Of a DNA stretch of 64,000 nucleotides, positions 7,176 to 15,849 are shown piece by piece. The stretch comes from Trinickia mobilis. GTDB taxonomy: Bacteria > Pseudomonadota > Gammaproteobacteria > Burkholderiales > Burkholderiaceae. Position 1 is the stretch's first letter. Every line of letters begins with the position of its first letter. The translations under genes and the position numbers were made by a program. The notes below the pieces were generated by a model, which made no database searches, was not told where the DNA came from, and saw nothing but the letters and a program-made list of their open reading frames with translations. The stretch covers positions 1 through 64,000 of the forward strand of contig NZ_JAFLRF010000005.1 of NCBI RefSeq assembly GCF_017315705.1, given 5' to 3'.

Positions 7176-8753
7176 TTACTTGCTCTGCGAAGCGGCCGGC
7201 TGGGGAGCCGACGCCGGCGCCGGGTCCGAGCCCGGCGTGGCCGGCAGCGCCGGCTTCACCGCGATCGGCGCCGAGGCCGAACGATTCGGCTTGTTCTCGG
7301 CCAGCGTGCGCTCGACGATCGACTTCGACGCCTGCACCGGCTTGCCTTCGAGCTTGTTCAACGCTTGCTGGAGCATGAAGTCGTCCGAGGTGCCGAACTC
7401 GACCGGCTTGCGGTCGCGGTCCTTCTGGCGCTGTTCTGGCGTCTTCTTGTCGTTCTGCTCTTCGAGCTGCTGCAACTGCAGCATGCGCTGCTGTTCGCGC
7501 TCTTCCTCTTCCTTCTTCTCGTTCGGATCCTGCGTATTCGCCAGGTGGTTCGAGTAGTCGACTTCACGCGTCACGAGTGCGTCATCCGGATCGCCGTCGG
7601 CGTATTGGTCGACGGCGATGTCGGGACGGATGCCCTTGTTCTGGATCGAGCGGCCGCTCGGCGTGTAGTAATACGCGGTCGTCAGGCGCAGTGCCGTGTC
7701 AGCGGTCAGCGGCCGCACGGTTTGCACCGAACCCTTTCCGAACGTCGTCTTGCCCATGATCAGCGCGCGACGCTGATCCTGCAGCGCGCCCGCGACGATT
7801 TCCGACGCCGACGCCGAGTACGCGTTGGTCAACACGACCATCGGCACGCTCTTGAAGACTGCCGGCAGGCCCTTCAACGGATCCGTATCGAACGACGGCA
7901 GGCGGTAGTTATCGTACGTATCGCGGTAGACCTCCTTCGAATCGGCGATTTGACCGTTGGTCGACACGACGACCGAATCCGGCGGCAGGAACGCGCCCGC
8001 GACGCCGACCGCACTTTGCAGCAGACCGCCGCCGTTGTTGCGCAGATCGATCACGATCCCCTTCAGGTTCGGCTGCTGGCGCGCGACGTCTTCGAGCCTG
8101 GCGGCGAGATCCGGCACCGTGCGCTCCTGGAAGCTCGTGATGCGGATATAGGCGTAGCCCGGCCCGAGGATCTTCATCTTCACGCTCTGCACCTTGATGA
8201 TCGCGCGCGTCACCGTGATCGGGAACGTGCGGTCGTCGCTCTTGCGAAAGAGGGTCAGCGTGACCTTGGTGCCCGGGTCGCCGCGCATCTGCTTGACCGC
8301 CTGGTCGAGCGTCATGCCGCGCACGGGCTTGTCGTTGATGCGGGTGATAAGGTCGCCCGGGCGGATGCCGGCGCGGAAGGCCGGCGTGTCTTCGATCGGG
8401 GAAATGACCTTAATCAGGCCGTCTTCCTGGGAAATCTCGATGCCTAGGCCGGCGAAGCGGCCCTTGGTCTGCTCCTGAAGCTCTTCGTAGTCGGTTTTGT
8501 CGAGATACGACGAGTGCGGGTCGAGGCTCGACACCATCCCCTTGATCGCCGCGGTCAAGAGCTTCTTGTCGTCGACCGGTTCGACGTAGTCATGCTTGAT
8601 CTGCCCGAACACCTCGGCGAAGAGGCGCAGTTGGTCGAGCGGCAGCGGCGCCGAGGCGGCCTGCTGGGCGGACGCGGACAGTTGCACCGTCGCGAAAACG
8701 CCGGTAGCCAGGCCCGCGGCGATCAGGCCGATATTCTTGAGTTTCATTCGCAT
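7176..8753 (-). CDS. ctpA: Carboxy-terminal processing protease (S41 peptidase, CtpA)
   Basis: It is a periplasmic serine protease that trims C-termini of envelope proteins. The 525 residues comprise an N-terminal signal/anchor helix (about 5-29), a PDZ domain (about 100-180, with GLGIE and RAGIRPGDLI), and the S41 core with the Ser-Lys dyad: Ser about 315 in AYSASASEI and Lys about 340 in FGKGSVQ. The C-terminal 130 residues are a Gln/Glu/Lys-rich, probably coiled segment and then a Pro/Ala-rich tail. The ATG at 8753 is chosen because it directly precedes the signal helix; the frame stays open upstream but encodes nothing secretory. It lies between moeB and gpmA on the same strand. Confidence 0.9.
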   Translation of the reverse strand: MRMKLKNIGLIAAGLATGVFATVQLSASAQQAASAPLPLDQLRLFAEVFGQIKHDYVEPVDDKKLLTAAIKGMVSSLDPHSSYLDKTDYEELQEQTKGRFAGLGIEISQEDGLIKVISPIEDTPAFRAGIRPGDLITRINDKPVRGMTLDQAVKQMRGDPGTKVTLTLFRKSDDRTFPITVTRAIIKVQSVKMKILGPGYAYIRITSFQERTVPDLAARLEDVARQQPNLKGIVIDLRNNGGGLLQSAVGVAGAFLPPDSVVVSTNGQIADSKEVYRDTYDNYRLPSFDTDPLKGLPAVFKSVPMVVLTNAYSASASEIVAGALQDQRRALIMGKTTFGKGSVQTVRPLTADTALRLTTAYYYTPSGRSIQNKGIRPDIAVDQYADGDPDDALVTREVDYSNHLANTQDPNEKKEEEEREQQRMLQLQQLEEQNDKKTPEQRQKDRDRKPVEFGTSDDFMLQQALNKLEGKPVQASKSIVERTLAENKPNRSASAPIAVKPALPATPGSDPAPASAPQPAASQSK

Positions 8754-9006
8754 AGAGTCTGTTGCGGTCGGGAGCGTGTGGGTGCGCCGGTAGCGGAGGA
8801 CGAGCAAGTATAACTGCAAGCCTTGGATGCGGTAGATTCGAGACGGTATTCGCTGTTCGACAGCGAACTTTCGGGCGGGTTCGCCGATCGACGCGGCGCG
8901 CAGAAATCGGGCGGTCGGAACGCCGAATATTGAGGGGCGCGCTGTGCCGGGGCGCCAATCCCGGCACACGCCGTGCCTTTTGGCAGAGGTATCCTCAGGC
9001 GGATTG

Positions 9007-9753
9007 TCAGCCTGCCTTGCCTTGTTTTGCGACGGCGGCCTGCGCCTTCGCGATCGCTTCGGGGTCCCCCAGATATTCGCGGCGGATAGGTTTCAGGGTC
9101 TCGTCGAGTTCATAGACGAGCGGTACGCCGTTCGGGATGTTCAAGCCGACGATATCCCCGTCTGAAATGCCGTCGAGGTACTTGATCAGCGCGCGCAGCG
9201 AATTGCCGTGGGCGGCGATCACCACCTTCTTGCCCGCCTTGATGGCCGGCGCGATCGACTCGTTCCAGATCGGCAGCACGCGCGCGACGGTGTCTTTCAG
9301 GCATTCGGTGAGCGGCAGCTCGGCGCGCGGCACCTTCGCGTAGCGCGGATCGCCAAACGGTGCCCGGTCGTCGCTCGCGTCAAGCGCGGGCGGCGGCGTG
9401 TCGTAGCTGCGGCGCCAGATCAGCACTTGCTCGTCGCCGTATTTCGCGGCCGTTTCCGCCTTGTTCAGGCCGGCGAGGGCGCCGTAACTGCGCTCGTTCA
9501 GGCGCCACGAATGGACGACCGGGATATACATCAGGTCCATCTGATCCTGCACGTGCCACAGGGTGCGGATCGCGCGCTTGAGCACCGAGGTGTAGGCGAT
9601 GTCGAACGTGTAGCCGGCTTCCTTGAGCAGGAGGCCCGCCTGTTGCGCTTCGCGGTTGCCTTGTTCCGTGAGGTCGACGTCGACCCAGCCGGTGAATCGG
9701 TTTTCCTTGTTCCACGTCGATTCGCCGTGGCGGATGAGGACGAGCTTGTGCAT
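9007..9753 (-). CDS. gpmA: 2,3-bisphosphoglycerate-dependent phosphoglycerate mutase
   Basis: It interconverts 3- and 2-phosphoglycerate in glycolysis/gluconeogenesis. The 248-residue protein has the histidine-phosphatase signature [10 protein letters not shown] with phospho-His9, the [13 protein letters not shown] segment after it, and the second active-site His in [14 protein letters not shown]. Length is standard. It is divergent from the rhodanese gene; a possible -10 for the divergent gene (TATAAT) lies at 9847-9852 in the shared spacer. Confidence 0.96.
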   Translation of the reverse strand: MHKLVLIRHGESTWNKENRFTGWVDVDLTEQGNREAQQAGLLLKEAGYTFDIAYTSVLKRAIRTLWHVQDQMDLMYIPVVHSWRLNERSYGALAGLNKAETAAKYGDEQVLIWRRSYDTPPPALDASDDRAPFGDPRYAKVPRAELPLTECLKDTVARVLPIWNESIAPAIKAGKKVVIAAHGNSLRALIKYLDGISDGDIVGLNIPNGVPLVYELDETLKPIRREYLGDPEAIAKAQAAVAKQGKAG

Positions 9754-9899
9754 GAGAGGTGAGGTCGGTAGTGAGGAAGCCGCTTGCGTGCGTTAGGGCG
9801 ACGCGGCCGTCTAGCGGGCGCTCGCCATCGCGTCAGACGGTTATTTTATAATGGCGGGATTGTCATTTTCGATTTCTCCTTTTTTTGGCGGATTCTTTC

Positions 9900-10325
9900 G
9901 TGAAGTTTTTCACCGATTACGTGAACCTTGTACTTATCGCGGCCGTCCTCATCTCAGGAGGGCTGCTGCTGTGGCCGACGATCGTCCGGCGCGGCCGGGG
10001 CGGGTTGTCCGCTCCCGAAGCGACGCAGCTGATCAACCGGCGCAACGCCGTGGTCATCGATCTGCGGTCCGCCACCGATTACGCGGGCGGACACTTGCCG
10101 CAGGCGCGCCATGTCGAGTTCGCGGAGCTTCAAGCGAAAATCGGCCAAATTGCCAGGAATAAGGGCACGCCGGTGTTGCTCGTCTGCCAGACTGGTCAGC
10201 AGTCGCACAAGGCGGTGCGGATTGCCGAAGCGGCGGGCTACACCGAAGTCCACGTGCTGCAAGGCGGAGTCAACGCGTGGCAGCAGGCCGGCATGCCGGT
10301 CGTCAAACAAGGAGTTGCTAAGTGA
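9900..10325 (+). CDS. Membrane-anchored rhodanese-domain protein
   Basis: The 141-residue protein has an N-terminal membrane helix (about 8-26) and one rhodanese domain. The active Cys lies in LLVCQTGQQSHKAV, the loop that carries sulfur in this family; the acceptor is unknown. The GTG at 9900 is preferred: GGCGGA lies 7 bases before it, while the in-frame TTG at 9885 has no ribosome site. Its TGA overlaps the GTG start of grxC (GTGA), so the two are translationally coupled, suggesting a shared thiol/sulfur role. SecB lies downstream, as in related species. Confidence 0.85.
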   Translation: MKFFTDYVNLVLIAAVLISGGLLLWPTIVRRGRGGLSAPEATQLINRRNAVVIDLRSATDYAGGHLPQARHVEFAELQAKIGQIARNKGTPVLLVCQTGQQSHKAVRIAEAAGYTEVHVLQGGVNAWQQAGMPVVKQGVAK

Positions 10326-10582
10326 ATAACGTCGTCATGTACAGCACGCAGGTGTGTCCGTATTGCCAGATGGCCGAGCGTCTTTTAAAGTCGCGCGGCG
10401 TTCAGAGCATCGAGAAAGTGCTGATCGACAAGGACCCTGCGCGGCGCGACGAAATGATGACCCGCACCGGCCGCCGCACTGTGCCGCAAGTGTTCATCGG
10501 CGACACGCACGTCGGCGGCTATGACGATCTGTCCGCGCTCGATCGCGCGGGCGGTTTGATGCCGCTGCTGGAACCGGCCTGA
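10322..10582 (+). CDS. grxC: Glutaredoxin 3
   Basis: It is an 86-residue dithiol glutaredoxin that reduces disulfides using glutathione. The active site is CPYC at residues 12-15; TVPQVFIGDTHVGGYDD is the glutathione-binding cis-Pro segment with the GG turn. It starts with GTG overlapping the stop of the rhodanese gene by four bases, so coupling is expected. Glutathione for this enzyme is made by gshA/gshB at the left of the window. Confidence 0.95.
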   Translation: MNNVVMYSTQVCPYCQMAERLLKSRGVQSIEKVLIDKDPARRDEMMTRTGRRTVPQVFIGDTHVGGYDDLSALDRAGGLMPLLEPA

Positions 10583-10822
10583 TGCATGATTGATTGGCCG
10601 CAGGCGCGGGCTTAAGGCGCGCGCTGCTGCGGTGGCCTCTGTCCGGTGCATGGCGCCCGTCTGCGATGTCTGCGCGAGCTCGGGGTTCGAGCGTCGAGCA
10701 GGGCGTTCGCGGCGGCGCTCATCGTAACGGGCCGCCAAACCTCGGGGCCGGCGGGTCGCGGGAACATGCACATGAGTGGCCGGACTGCGTCCGGCTACCT
10801 CGAATTTACCTAGGGAGTCACC

Positions 10823-11299
10823 ATGTCGGACCAAAATAACCAGCCGTTTTTCAATATTCAGCGCATTTACCTGAAGGATTTGTCGCTCGAGCAGCCGAAT
10901 TCGCCGGCGATCTTCCTCGAGCAGGAAATGCCGGCGGTCGAGGTTGAAGTCGACGTGAAGGCCGAGCGCCTTGCTGAAAGCGTGTTCGAAATCCTGGTTA
11001 CCGGCACGGTCACGGCCAAGGTCTCCGACAAGATCGCGTTCCTGATCGAAGCCAAGCAAGCGGGCATCTTCGACATCCGCAACATCCCGGCAGAGCAGAT
11101 CGATCCGCTCGTCGGCATCGCATGTCCGACGATCCTGTTCCCGTACCTGCGCTCGAACATCGCCGATGCGATCACCCGCGCCGGCTTCCCGCCGATCCAC
11201 CTCGCCGAAATCAACTTCCAGGCGCTCTACGAGCAGCGTCTCGCGCAGCTCAACGCAGCCCAAACGGGCAACGCGCAGAACGGCGCGACGCAGCACTAA
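10823..11299 (+). CDS. secB: Protein-export chaperone SecB
   Basis: SecB is a homotetrameric cytosolic chaperone that keeps preproteins unfolded and hands them to SecA. The 158-residue length is normal. Family segments include [17 protein letters not shown] near the N-terminus and [19 protein letters not shown] (about 94-112). The start ATG is preceded by GGGAGT at 10814-10819. The 240-base gap from grxC shows no gene. Confidence 0.97.
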   Translation: MSDQNNQPFFNIQRIYLKDLSLEQPNSPAIFLEQEMPAVEVEVDVKAERLAESVFEILVTGTVTAKVSDKIAFLIEAKQAGIFDIRNIPAEQIDPLVGIACPTILFPYLRSNIADAITRAGFPPIHLAEINFQALYEQRLAQLNAAQTGNAQNGATQH

Positions 11300-11320
11300 G
11301 GCCGGACGGCGGTGCCGGGT

Positions 11321-12319
11321 ATGAAGGTCGCCGTCCTCGGCGCCGGTGCATGGGGCACCGCACTTGCCGGCCATCTGGCCGCGCACAACGATGCGGTGCT
11401 GTGGGCGCGCGGCAGTGCGCTCATCGCCGAACTCTCCTCCACTCACGAAAATACGCACTATCTGCGCGATATCGCGCTGCCAGCTGCGCTTCGCTATGAG
11501 GCCGATCTGGCCGCGGCGCTGGCGCATGCGGCAGGCGACGACGCGCTGTGCGTCGTCGCAACGCCCGTAGCAGGATTGCGCACTCTGTGCCGTGCGATGC
11601 GCGATGCGCAGCAAGTGCCCGTGCATCTCGTGTGGGTCTGCAAGGGCTTCGAAGCCGACACGCAGTTGCTGCCGCATCAGGTGATCGCGGCCGAGCTGGC
11701 CGGGCATCCGAGCAACGGCGTGCTTTCCGGGCCGAGCTTCGCGCGCGAAGTCGGCTTGGGGTTGCCGGTTGCGTTGACGGTCGCGAGCGCGTCGCAAGCG
11801 TGCCGCGAGCGGACGCTCGCGGCGTTCCACCACGGAGCGATGCGGATTTATACGGGCGACGATGTCGTGGGCGTCGAAGTCGGCGGTGCGGTGAAGAACG
11901 TGCTCGCGATCGCCACCGGCATTGCCGACGGCCTCGGGCTCGGCCTGAACGCGCGCGCCGCGCTCATTACGCGTGGTCTCGCTGAAATGTCGCGCCTTGG
12001 CGTGACGCTCGGCGGCCACGCCGAAACGTTCACCGGGCTGACCGGCCTCGGCGACCTGATCCTGACTGCAACGGGCGACCTGTCGCGCAACCGTACCGTG
12101 GGCTTGCAGCTTGCCGGCGGGCGCACGCTCGACGATATCCTGGCCGCGCTCGGCCACATCGCCGAAGGCGTGCGCTGCGCGCAAGCCGTGCTCGCGCTCG
12201 CCCGCGCGCACGCGATCGAGATGCCGATTACGCAGGCTGTCTGCGCTGTGCTGTTCGAGGGCGTCGCGCCGCGCGATGCCGTCAGCGCCCTGCTGCGGCG
12301 GGATGCCCGGGCGGAGTGA
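11321..12319 (+). CDS. gpsA: Glycerol-3-phosphate dehydrogenase [NAD(P)+]
   Basis: It reduces dihydroxyacetone phosphate to sn-glycerol 3-phosphate, the backbone for phospholipids. The 332-residue protein begins [16 protein letters not shown], with the dinucleotide-binding GAGAWG at 7-12; the catalytic/substrate Lys residues lie in VWVCKGFE and [17 protein letters not shown] at 11312 would add three residues; ATG 11321 is chosen because proteins of this family usually begin at the MKVAVLG strand. It follows secB by 21 bases, a pairing common in Proteobacteria. Confidence 0.95.
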   Translation: MKVAVLGAGAWGTALAGHLAAHNDAVLWARGSALIAELSSTHENTHYLRDIALPAALRYEADLAAALAHAAGDDALCVVATPVAGLRTLCRAMRDAQQVPVHLVWVCKGFEADTQLLPHQVIAAELAGHPSNGVLSGPSFAREVGLGLPVALTVASASQACRERTLAAFHHGAMRIYTGDDVVGVEVGGAVKNVLAIATGIADGLGLGLNARAALITRGLAEMSRLGVTLGGHAETFTGLTGLGDLILTATGDLSRNRTVGLQLAGGRTLDDILAALGHIAEGVRCAQAVLALARAHAIEMPITQAVCAVLFEGVAPRDAVSALLRRDARAE

Positions 12320-12499
12320 ACGTGTCCGGGCGTAAGCCCGATGGCGGGGCGGGCAGCGTCTTTCCCATTCGATGAACGGCGCCGCATCCGTGTCGTCGCG
12401 CGATGAGGCGACGTCGCGGTTCACGGAGGCTGCCATGCTCACCATCGGTCAATGCTCGCTCGAGGCGCAAGCCGTCGATACCACCTCGCTCGCCGGCGT
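12320..12499 (+). other. Intergenic spacer after gpsA
   Basis: It holds no recognised gene. A 23-codon frame at 12435-12506 with a good GGAGG upstream was seen but has no recognisable product and runs into the repeat array. Confidence 0.3.
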
Positions 12500-12690
12500 T
12501 GCATGAGACCCGAGTAAGCGCTCTGCACGGGGTCGGAGTAAGTGCTGAAGCACTAACTCCGACCGACAGCTGAAGCGCCAACTCTGGTCGACAGCTTTGC
12601 ATGTGACCCGAGTAAGCGCTAAAGCGCCAACTCTGGTCGACAGCTTTGCATGGGACCCGAGTAAGCGCTAAAGCGCCAACTCTGGTCGAC
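12500..12690 (-). repeat. Tandem array of the 49-bp palindromic repeat, opposite orientation
   Basis: ACCCGAGTAAGCGCTAAAGC begins two copies at 12606 and 12655, exactly 49 bases apart; each continues identically through CCAACTCTGGTCGAC (ending 12641 and 12690). Further diverged or partial units occupy 12500-12598. It is the reverse complement of the unit at 318-415 with a few substitutions. The array ends at the stop codon of trmL and so fills the space between the convergent genes gpsA and trmL. Confidence 0.85.
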
Positions 12691-12691
12691 A

Positions 12692-13162
12692 TCAAGCGCC
12701 GCCTTCGAAATCCGCCTGACGCCAAGCCTCGAACACGACGATCGCCACCGTATTCGACAGATTCAGGCTGCGGTTGCCCGGGCGCATCGGCAACCGAACG
12801 CGCTGTTCGTTCGGAAAGCAGTCGAGGACGCCAGCAGACAAGCCGCGCGTCTCCGCGCCGAACACGAACCAATCGCCCGGCTGGAATGCGTGGTCGTGAA
12901 AGCGCCCCGAGCCGCGCGTCGTGAAGGCGAACATGCGCGCCGGATCGGGAGTCTCGGTGGCGACGAACGCATCCCAATCGCGATGCACGTGCATCTGCGC
13001 GTATTCGTGATAGTCGAGGCCGGCGCGGCGCATTTTCGCGTCGTCGAGCGGGAAGCCGAGCGGTTCGATCAGATGGAGCCGCGCGCCCGTGTTCGCGCAC
13101 AGCCGGATGACATTGCCGGTGTTCGGCGGAATTTCGGGTTCGACGAGGACGACGTTGAACAT
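12692..13162 (-). CDS. trmL: tRNA (cytidine/uridine-34 2'-O)-methyltransferase TrmL
   Basis: It is a SPOUT-class enzyme that methylates the ribose of the wobble base in tRNA-Leu species using S-adenosylmethionine. The 156-residue length is the usual one for this minimal SPOUT protein. The knot motifs are visible: VVLVEPEIPPNTGNVIR (about 4-20), FVFGAETRGLS (about 98-108), and NRSLNLSNTVAIVVFEAW (about 129-146). comF lies 18 bases upstream on the same strand. Confidence 0.92.
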   Translation of the reverse strand: MFNVVLVEPEIPPNTGNVIRLCANTGARLHLIEPLGFPLDDAKMRRAGLDYHEYAQMHVHRDWDAFVATETPDPARMFAFTTRGSGRFHDHAFQPGDWFVFGAETRGLSAGVLDCFPNEQRVRLPMRPGNRSLNLSNTVAIVVFEAWRQADFEGGA

Positions 13163-13180
13163 GATTCGATCGATGCAAAA

Positions 13181-14005
13181 CTAGTTTTTCGGGGTGCGCA
13201 GCACGACGAAGTTCGTCACGCGCCGCGCGCCGGCCGCCTTCAGTGTGCGCGCGAGCGCTTCGAGCGTCGCGCCGGAGGTCATCACGTCGTCGACGATCGC
13301 CACGTGCAAGCCGCGCACCGGTCTCGCGACGGCGAACGCGGTGCCGACGTTGTGCCGGCGCGCTTCGAGGTCGAGCCGCGATTGCGGCGCCGTGTATGCG
13401 TCGCGTCTGAGCAATGCGGCATCGGCCGGAGCGCGCAGCGCACGCGCGAGCGGCTTTGCGATTTCCCAAGCCTGGTTGAAGCCGCGCTCGATCAAGCGCT
13501 TTTTCGCGAGCGGCACCGGAGCGATTACGTCGGGCCAATCGCCGGTATCGAGCCGGTCGTCGGCGAGTTGCGCGAGACGCGCTGCGAACTCGCGTCCGAG
13601 CGCCAGACGCGCGCGAAACTTGAGGCCGAGCGCGAGGCCGTCGAGCGGCGCGCGATAGTCGGCGAGCGCGAGCGTCGCATCGAACGGCGGAGGCTCGCTC
13701 GCGCAGTCGCTGCACTGATAGCGCGCGGACCCGCTCGTGCGCCTGCGCCCCGAAGACGCCAGCGGCAGGGCGCAACACACGCACCTCAGTCGCGCGTCGT
13801 TCCAATAGGCGCCGTCACATTCGATGCATACCGTTCGCTGCGACAAATTGCCGCATAAAACGCACAGATTGGGCAAGGCGACGCGCGCAAGCCGTGCAGC
13901 GCGTACCGAAGCATCGTCGAGCCACGCTCGGACGCGCTTTTCGAGACCGCGGCCACGCGGCGACACGAATGCTGAGAGCGGCTGCGATTTCACTGCGCGC
14001 GTCAC
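13181..14005 (-). CDS. comF: ComF-family phosphoribosyltransferase-like protein
   Basis: The 274-residue protein has an N-terminal zinc-ribbon-like region with Cys pairs (CVLCG, CIEC, CVCC, CSDC) and a C-terminal phosphoribosyltransferase fold with the PRPP loop VAIVDDVMTSGATLEA. Family members take part in DNA uptake in competent bacteria, but the role in non-competent species is unclear. The N-terminal ~35 residues before the zinc region are basic and unrelated to other members. It is divergent from the methyltransferase gene, with 71 bases between the starts. Confidence 0.85.
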   Translation of the reverse strand: MTRAVKSQPLSAFVSPRGRGLEKRVRAWLDDASVRAARLARVALPNLCVLCGNLSQRTVCIECDGAYWNDARLRCVCCALPLASSGRRRTSGSARYQCSDCASEPPPFDATLALADYRAPLDGLALGLKFRARLALGREFAARLAQLADDRLDTGDWPDVIAPVPLAKKRLIERGFNQAWEIAKPLARALRAPADAALLRRDAYTAPQSRLDLEARRHNVGTAFAVARPVRGLHVAIVDDVMTSGATLEALARTLKAAGARRVTNFVVLRTPKN

Positions 14006-14076
14006 GCCAAGGCTTCCTTCGCTGAAGGGATCGGAGCGAGCGAGTATACTTCGGGCTCTTCGCCAGTTCGACCGTC

Positions 14077-15054
14077 ATGTCCCCAACTCCCGCAAAGTCT
14101 GGCCGTCCGGCCTACGATTCCCGGCGTTTGCGGCAGATTTTCGACCGCCGCGCCGCCATGTTCGGCGACGTCGCTTTTCTGCCGCGCGAGATCGCGCAGC
14201 GCATGCGCGAGCGTCTCGACTACATCAAGGTGAGCCCTGCGAGCGTGCTCGACGCGGGTTGCGGCGCGGGCGACGATTTGCCGGCGCTGCGCGAGCGTTT
14301 TCCCGAGGCGCCGGTCTTCGGCACCGACCTCTCGCACGCGATGCTCATGCGCGCAAAGGGCCAAGACGCCGCCGACACGAGCTGGCGCCGTTTTCTGCCC
14401 GCCACGCTCGGCAAGGCGCTCGGCGCCCGCGGCCCGCGTGTCGCCCAAGCCGATTTCTCCGCGCTGCCGTTTGCGGCCGGCGCGTTCGATTTCATCTGGT
14501 CCAATCTCGCGCTGCATTGGCATTCGCGTCCCGATCTCGTGTTTCCCGAGTGGCAGCGCGTGCTGAAGGTGAACGGTCTCCTGATGTTCAGCACGCTCGG
14601 CCCCGACACGCTGCGCGAGCTGCGCGGCGCCTATGCGGAGGTCGAGGCGGTGCACGGCATTGCGACGCGTCCGCATGTGATCGACTTCGTCGATATGCAT
14701 GATCTCGGCGACATGCTCGTCGAAAGCGGTTTTGAAATACCGGTGATGGACCAGGAAACGCTTACGATCACCTACCGCTCGCCCGAATCGCTGCTCGCCG
14801 ATGTGCGCCGCTGGGGCGCGTATCCGTTCGAGCGCAACGCGGACGGCGATCCGCGCGGCCCGGCATCGGCGCGCCGTCTTCACGCGGCGCTGTTCGCCGC
14901 GCTGGAGGCGAGGCGGCGCGCCGACGGCACCATCCCTCTCACGTTCGAAGTGATCTACGGACACGCATGGAAAGCCGTGCCGCGCACGACAGCCGAAGGT
15001 CACGGAATCGTGCGCCTCGAGGACATTGGAAGGGGGCGGCCAAAGAATCTTTGA
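14077..15054 (+). CDS. bioC: SAM-dependent methyltransferase, BioC-like
   Basis: The 325-residue class I methyltransferase has motif I VLDAGCGAGD at 57-66, GTDLSHAMLMRAK (motif II region), and the substrate-side segment DFIWSNLALHWHSRPD. BioC methylates malonyl-ACP to start biotin precursor synthesis; the overall layout, with an N-terminal RQIFDRRAAMFGDVAFLPREIA segment, matches BioC-like proteins. No bio genes adjoin it, so the function is inferred from family resemblance only and it could be another methyltransferase. It is divergent from comF. Confidence 0.6.
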   Translation: MSPTPAKSGRPAYDSRRLRQIFDRRAAMFGDVAFLPREIAQRMRERLDYIKVSPASVLDAGCGAGDDLPALRERFPEAPVFGTDLSHAMLMRAKGQDAADTSWRRFLPATLGKALGARGPRVAQADFSALPFAAGAFDFIWSNLALHWHSRPDLVFPEWQRVLKVNGLLMFSTLGPDTLRELRGAYAEVEAVHGIATRPHVIDFVDMHDLGDMLVESGFEIPVMDQETLTITYRSPESLLADVRRWGAYPFERNADGDPRGPASARRLHAALFAALEARRRADGTIPLTFEVIYGHAWKAVPRTTAEGHGIVRLEDIGRGRPKNL

Positions 15055-15171
15055 GGCGGTAAAGATGGCAACTGTTATGTCTGAAATTACCGCTTCAAAC
15101 CGTAGCAAAAATATGTGTCGAAAATGCGCGGAGGCTTGTCGTGCCTGGGTTGTCGGCCGATAGTCGTTTGC

Positions 15172-15200
15172 TTGTGGATGCCATTGAACGCGCCTATAAT
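15172..15200 (+). promoter_or_regulatory. Sigma70-type promoter of the cytochrome oxidase cluster
   Basis: TTGTGG (15172-15177), a 17-base spacer and a perfect TATAAT (15195-15200) lie 90 bases before the DUF2244 gene, the first gene of the cluster. Confidence 0.65.
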
Positions 15201-15289
15201 GCGTCAGTTTGTCGCCCGGCGGTCCCCATAAAACGGCGCGGCAAGTCCGATTTGCGGCGCGCGGCACAGCAACTCGCAGGGAGGCAGCG

Positions 15290-15766
15290 ATGAACGCTAC
15301 AGATCTGCCGATGGATGCGGAACCGGTCGTCAACGACTGGCTGATGAAGCGCAATTGCTCGGTGTCGCCGCGCCAGTTCGTCTGCTTTTATGCGTCGCTC
15401 GCGCTGTTTTCATTGGCGATCGCGTTTTTGCTGGTCTTTCGCGGCGCCTGGCTGGTGCTGCCGTTTACCGGCATCGAATTGCTGGTCGTGGGAGCGGCGT
15501 TTGTCGTTCATGCGCGGCATGCTGTCGATTACGAGCGTATCCGGCTCTTTCCGAACCGGCTCGTCATCGAGCAAGTGAGCGCCGAGCAGTTGACGCAGTT
15601 CGAATTCAACCCGCGCTGGGTGCGAGTCGAGCCAGGGGAGACGCCGCGCGACCCGATCAAGCTCGTGTCGCGCGGGCAGACGGTCATGATCGGGCAGCAT
15701 CTCGCGCAGTACCGGCGCAAGCAGTTCGCCAGCGAACTGCGGATGTCGCTGATGCAATGCGGTTAG
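15290..15766 (+). CDS. DUF2244 membrane protein
   Basis: This is a 158-residue protein with two membrane helices (about 31-50 and 54-74) followed by a ~75-residue cytoplasmic or periplasmic domain containing RIRLFPNRLVIEQ and FEFNPRWVRVE. DUF2244 genes commonly lie next to cytochrome c oxidase genes, and here it immediately precedes ctaC, so a role in oxidase biogenesis is a reasonable guess. The ATG at 15290 has GGGAGG at 15279-15284; an in-frame GTG at 15209 lacks a ribosome site. Confidence 0.8.
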   Translation: MNATDLPMDAEPVVNDWLMKRNCSVSPRQFVCFYASLALFSLAIAFLLVFRGAWLVLPFTGIELLVVGAAFVVHARHAVDYERIRLFPNRLVIEQVSAEQLTQFEFNPRWVRVEPGETPRDPIKLVSRGQTVMIGQHLAQYRRKQFASELRMSLMQCG

Positions 15767-15849
15767 AAGTCATGCGGCGCGTTCCGTTCCGGCAGATGCG
15801 GGGTAACGGTCGGAGCGCGGGTGCCAGCGCGCGGGAGGCGAGGGTTTGA

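Noticed and set aside
12435-12506. 23-codon frame with a strong GGAGG site after gpsA
   Set aside because: It has no recognisable features, runs into the repeat array, and could arise by chance. Conservation in relatives would be needed.
12500-12690. CRISPR array
   Set aside because: The repeated unit is contiguous with no unique spacers, and no cas genes are present. The period reflects a palindromic repeat.
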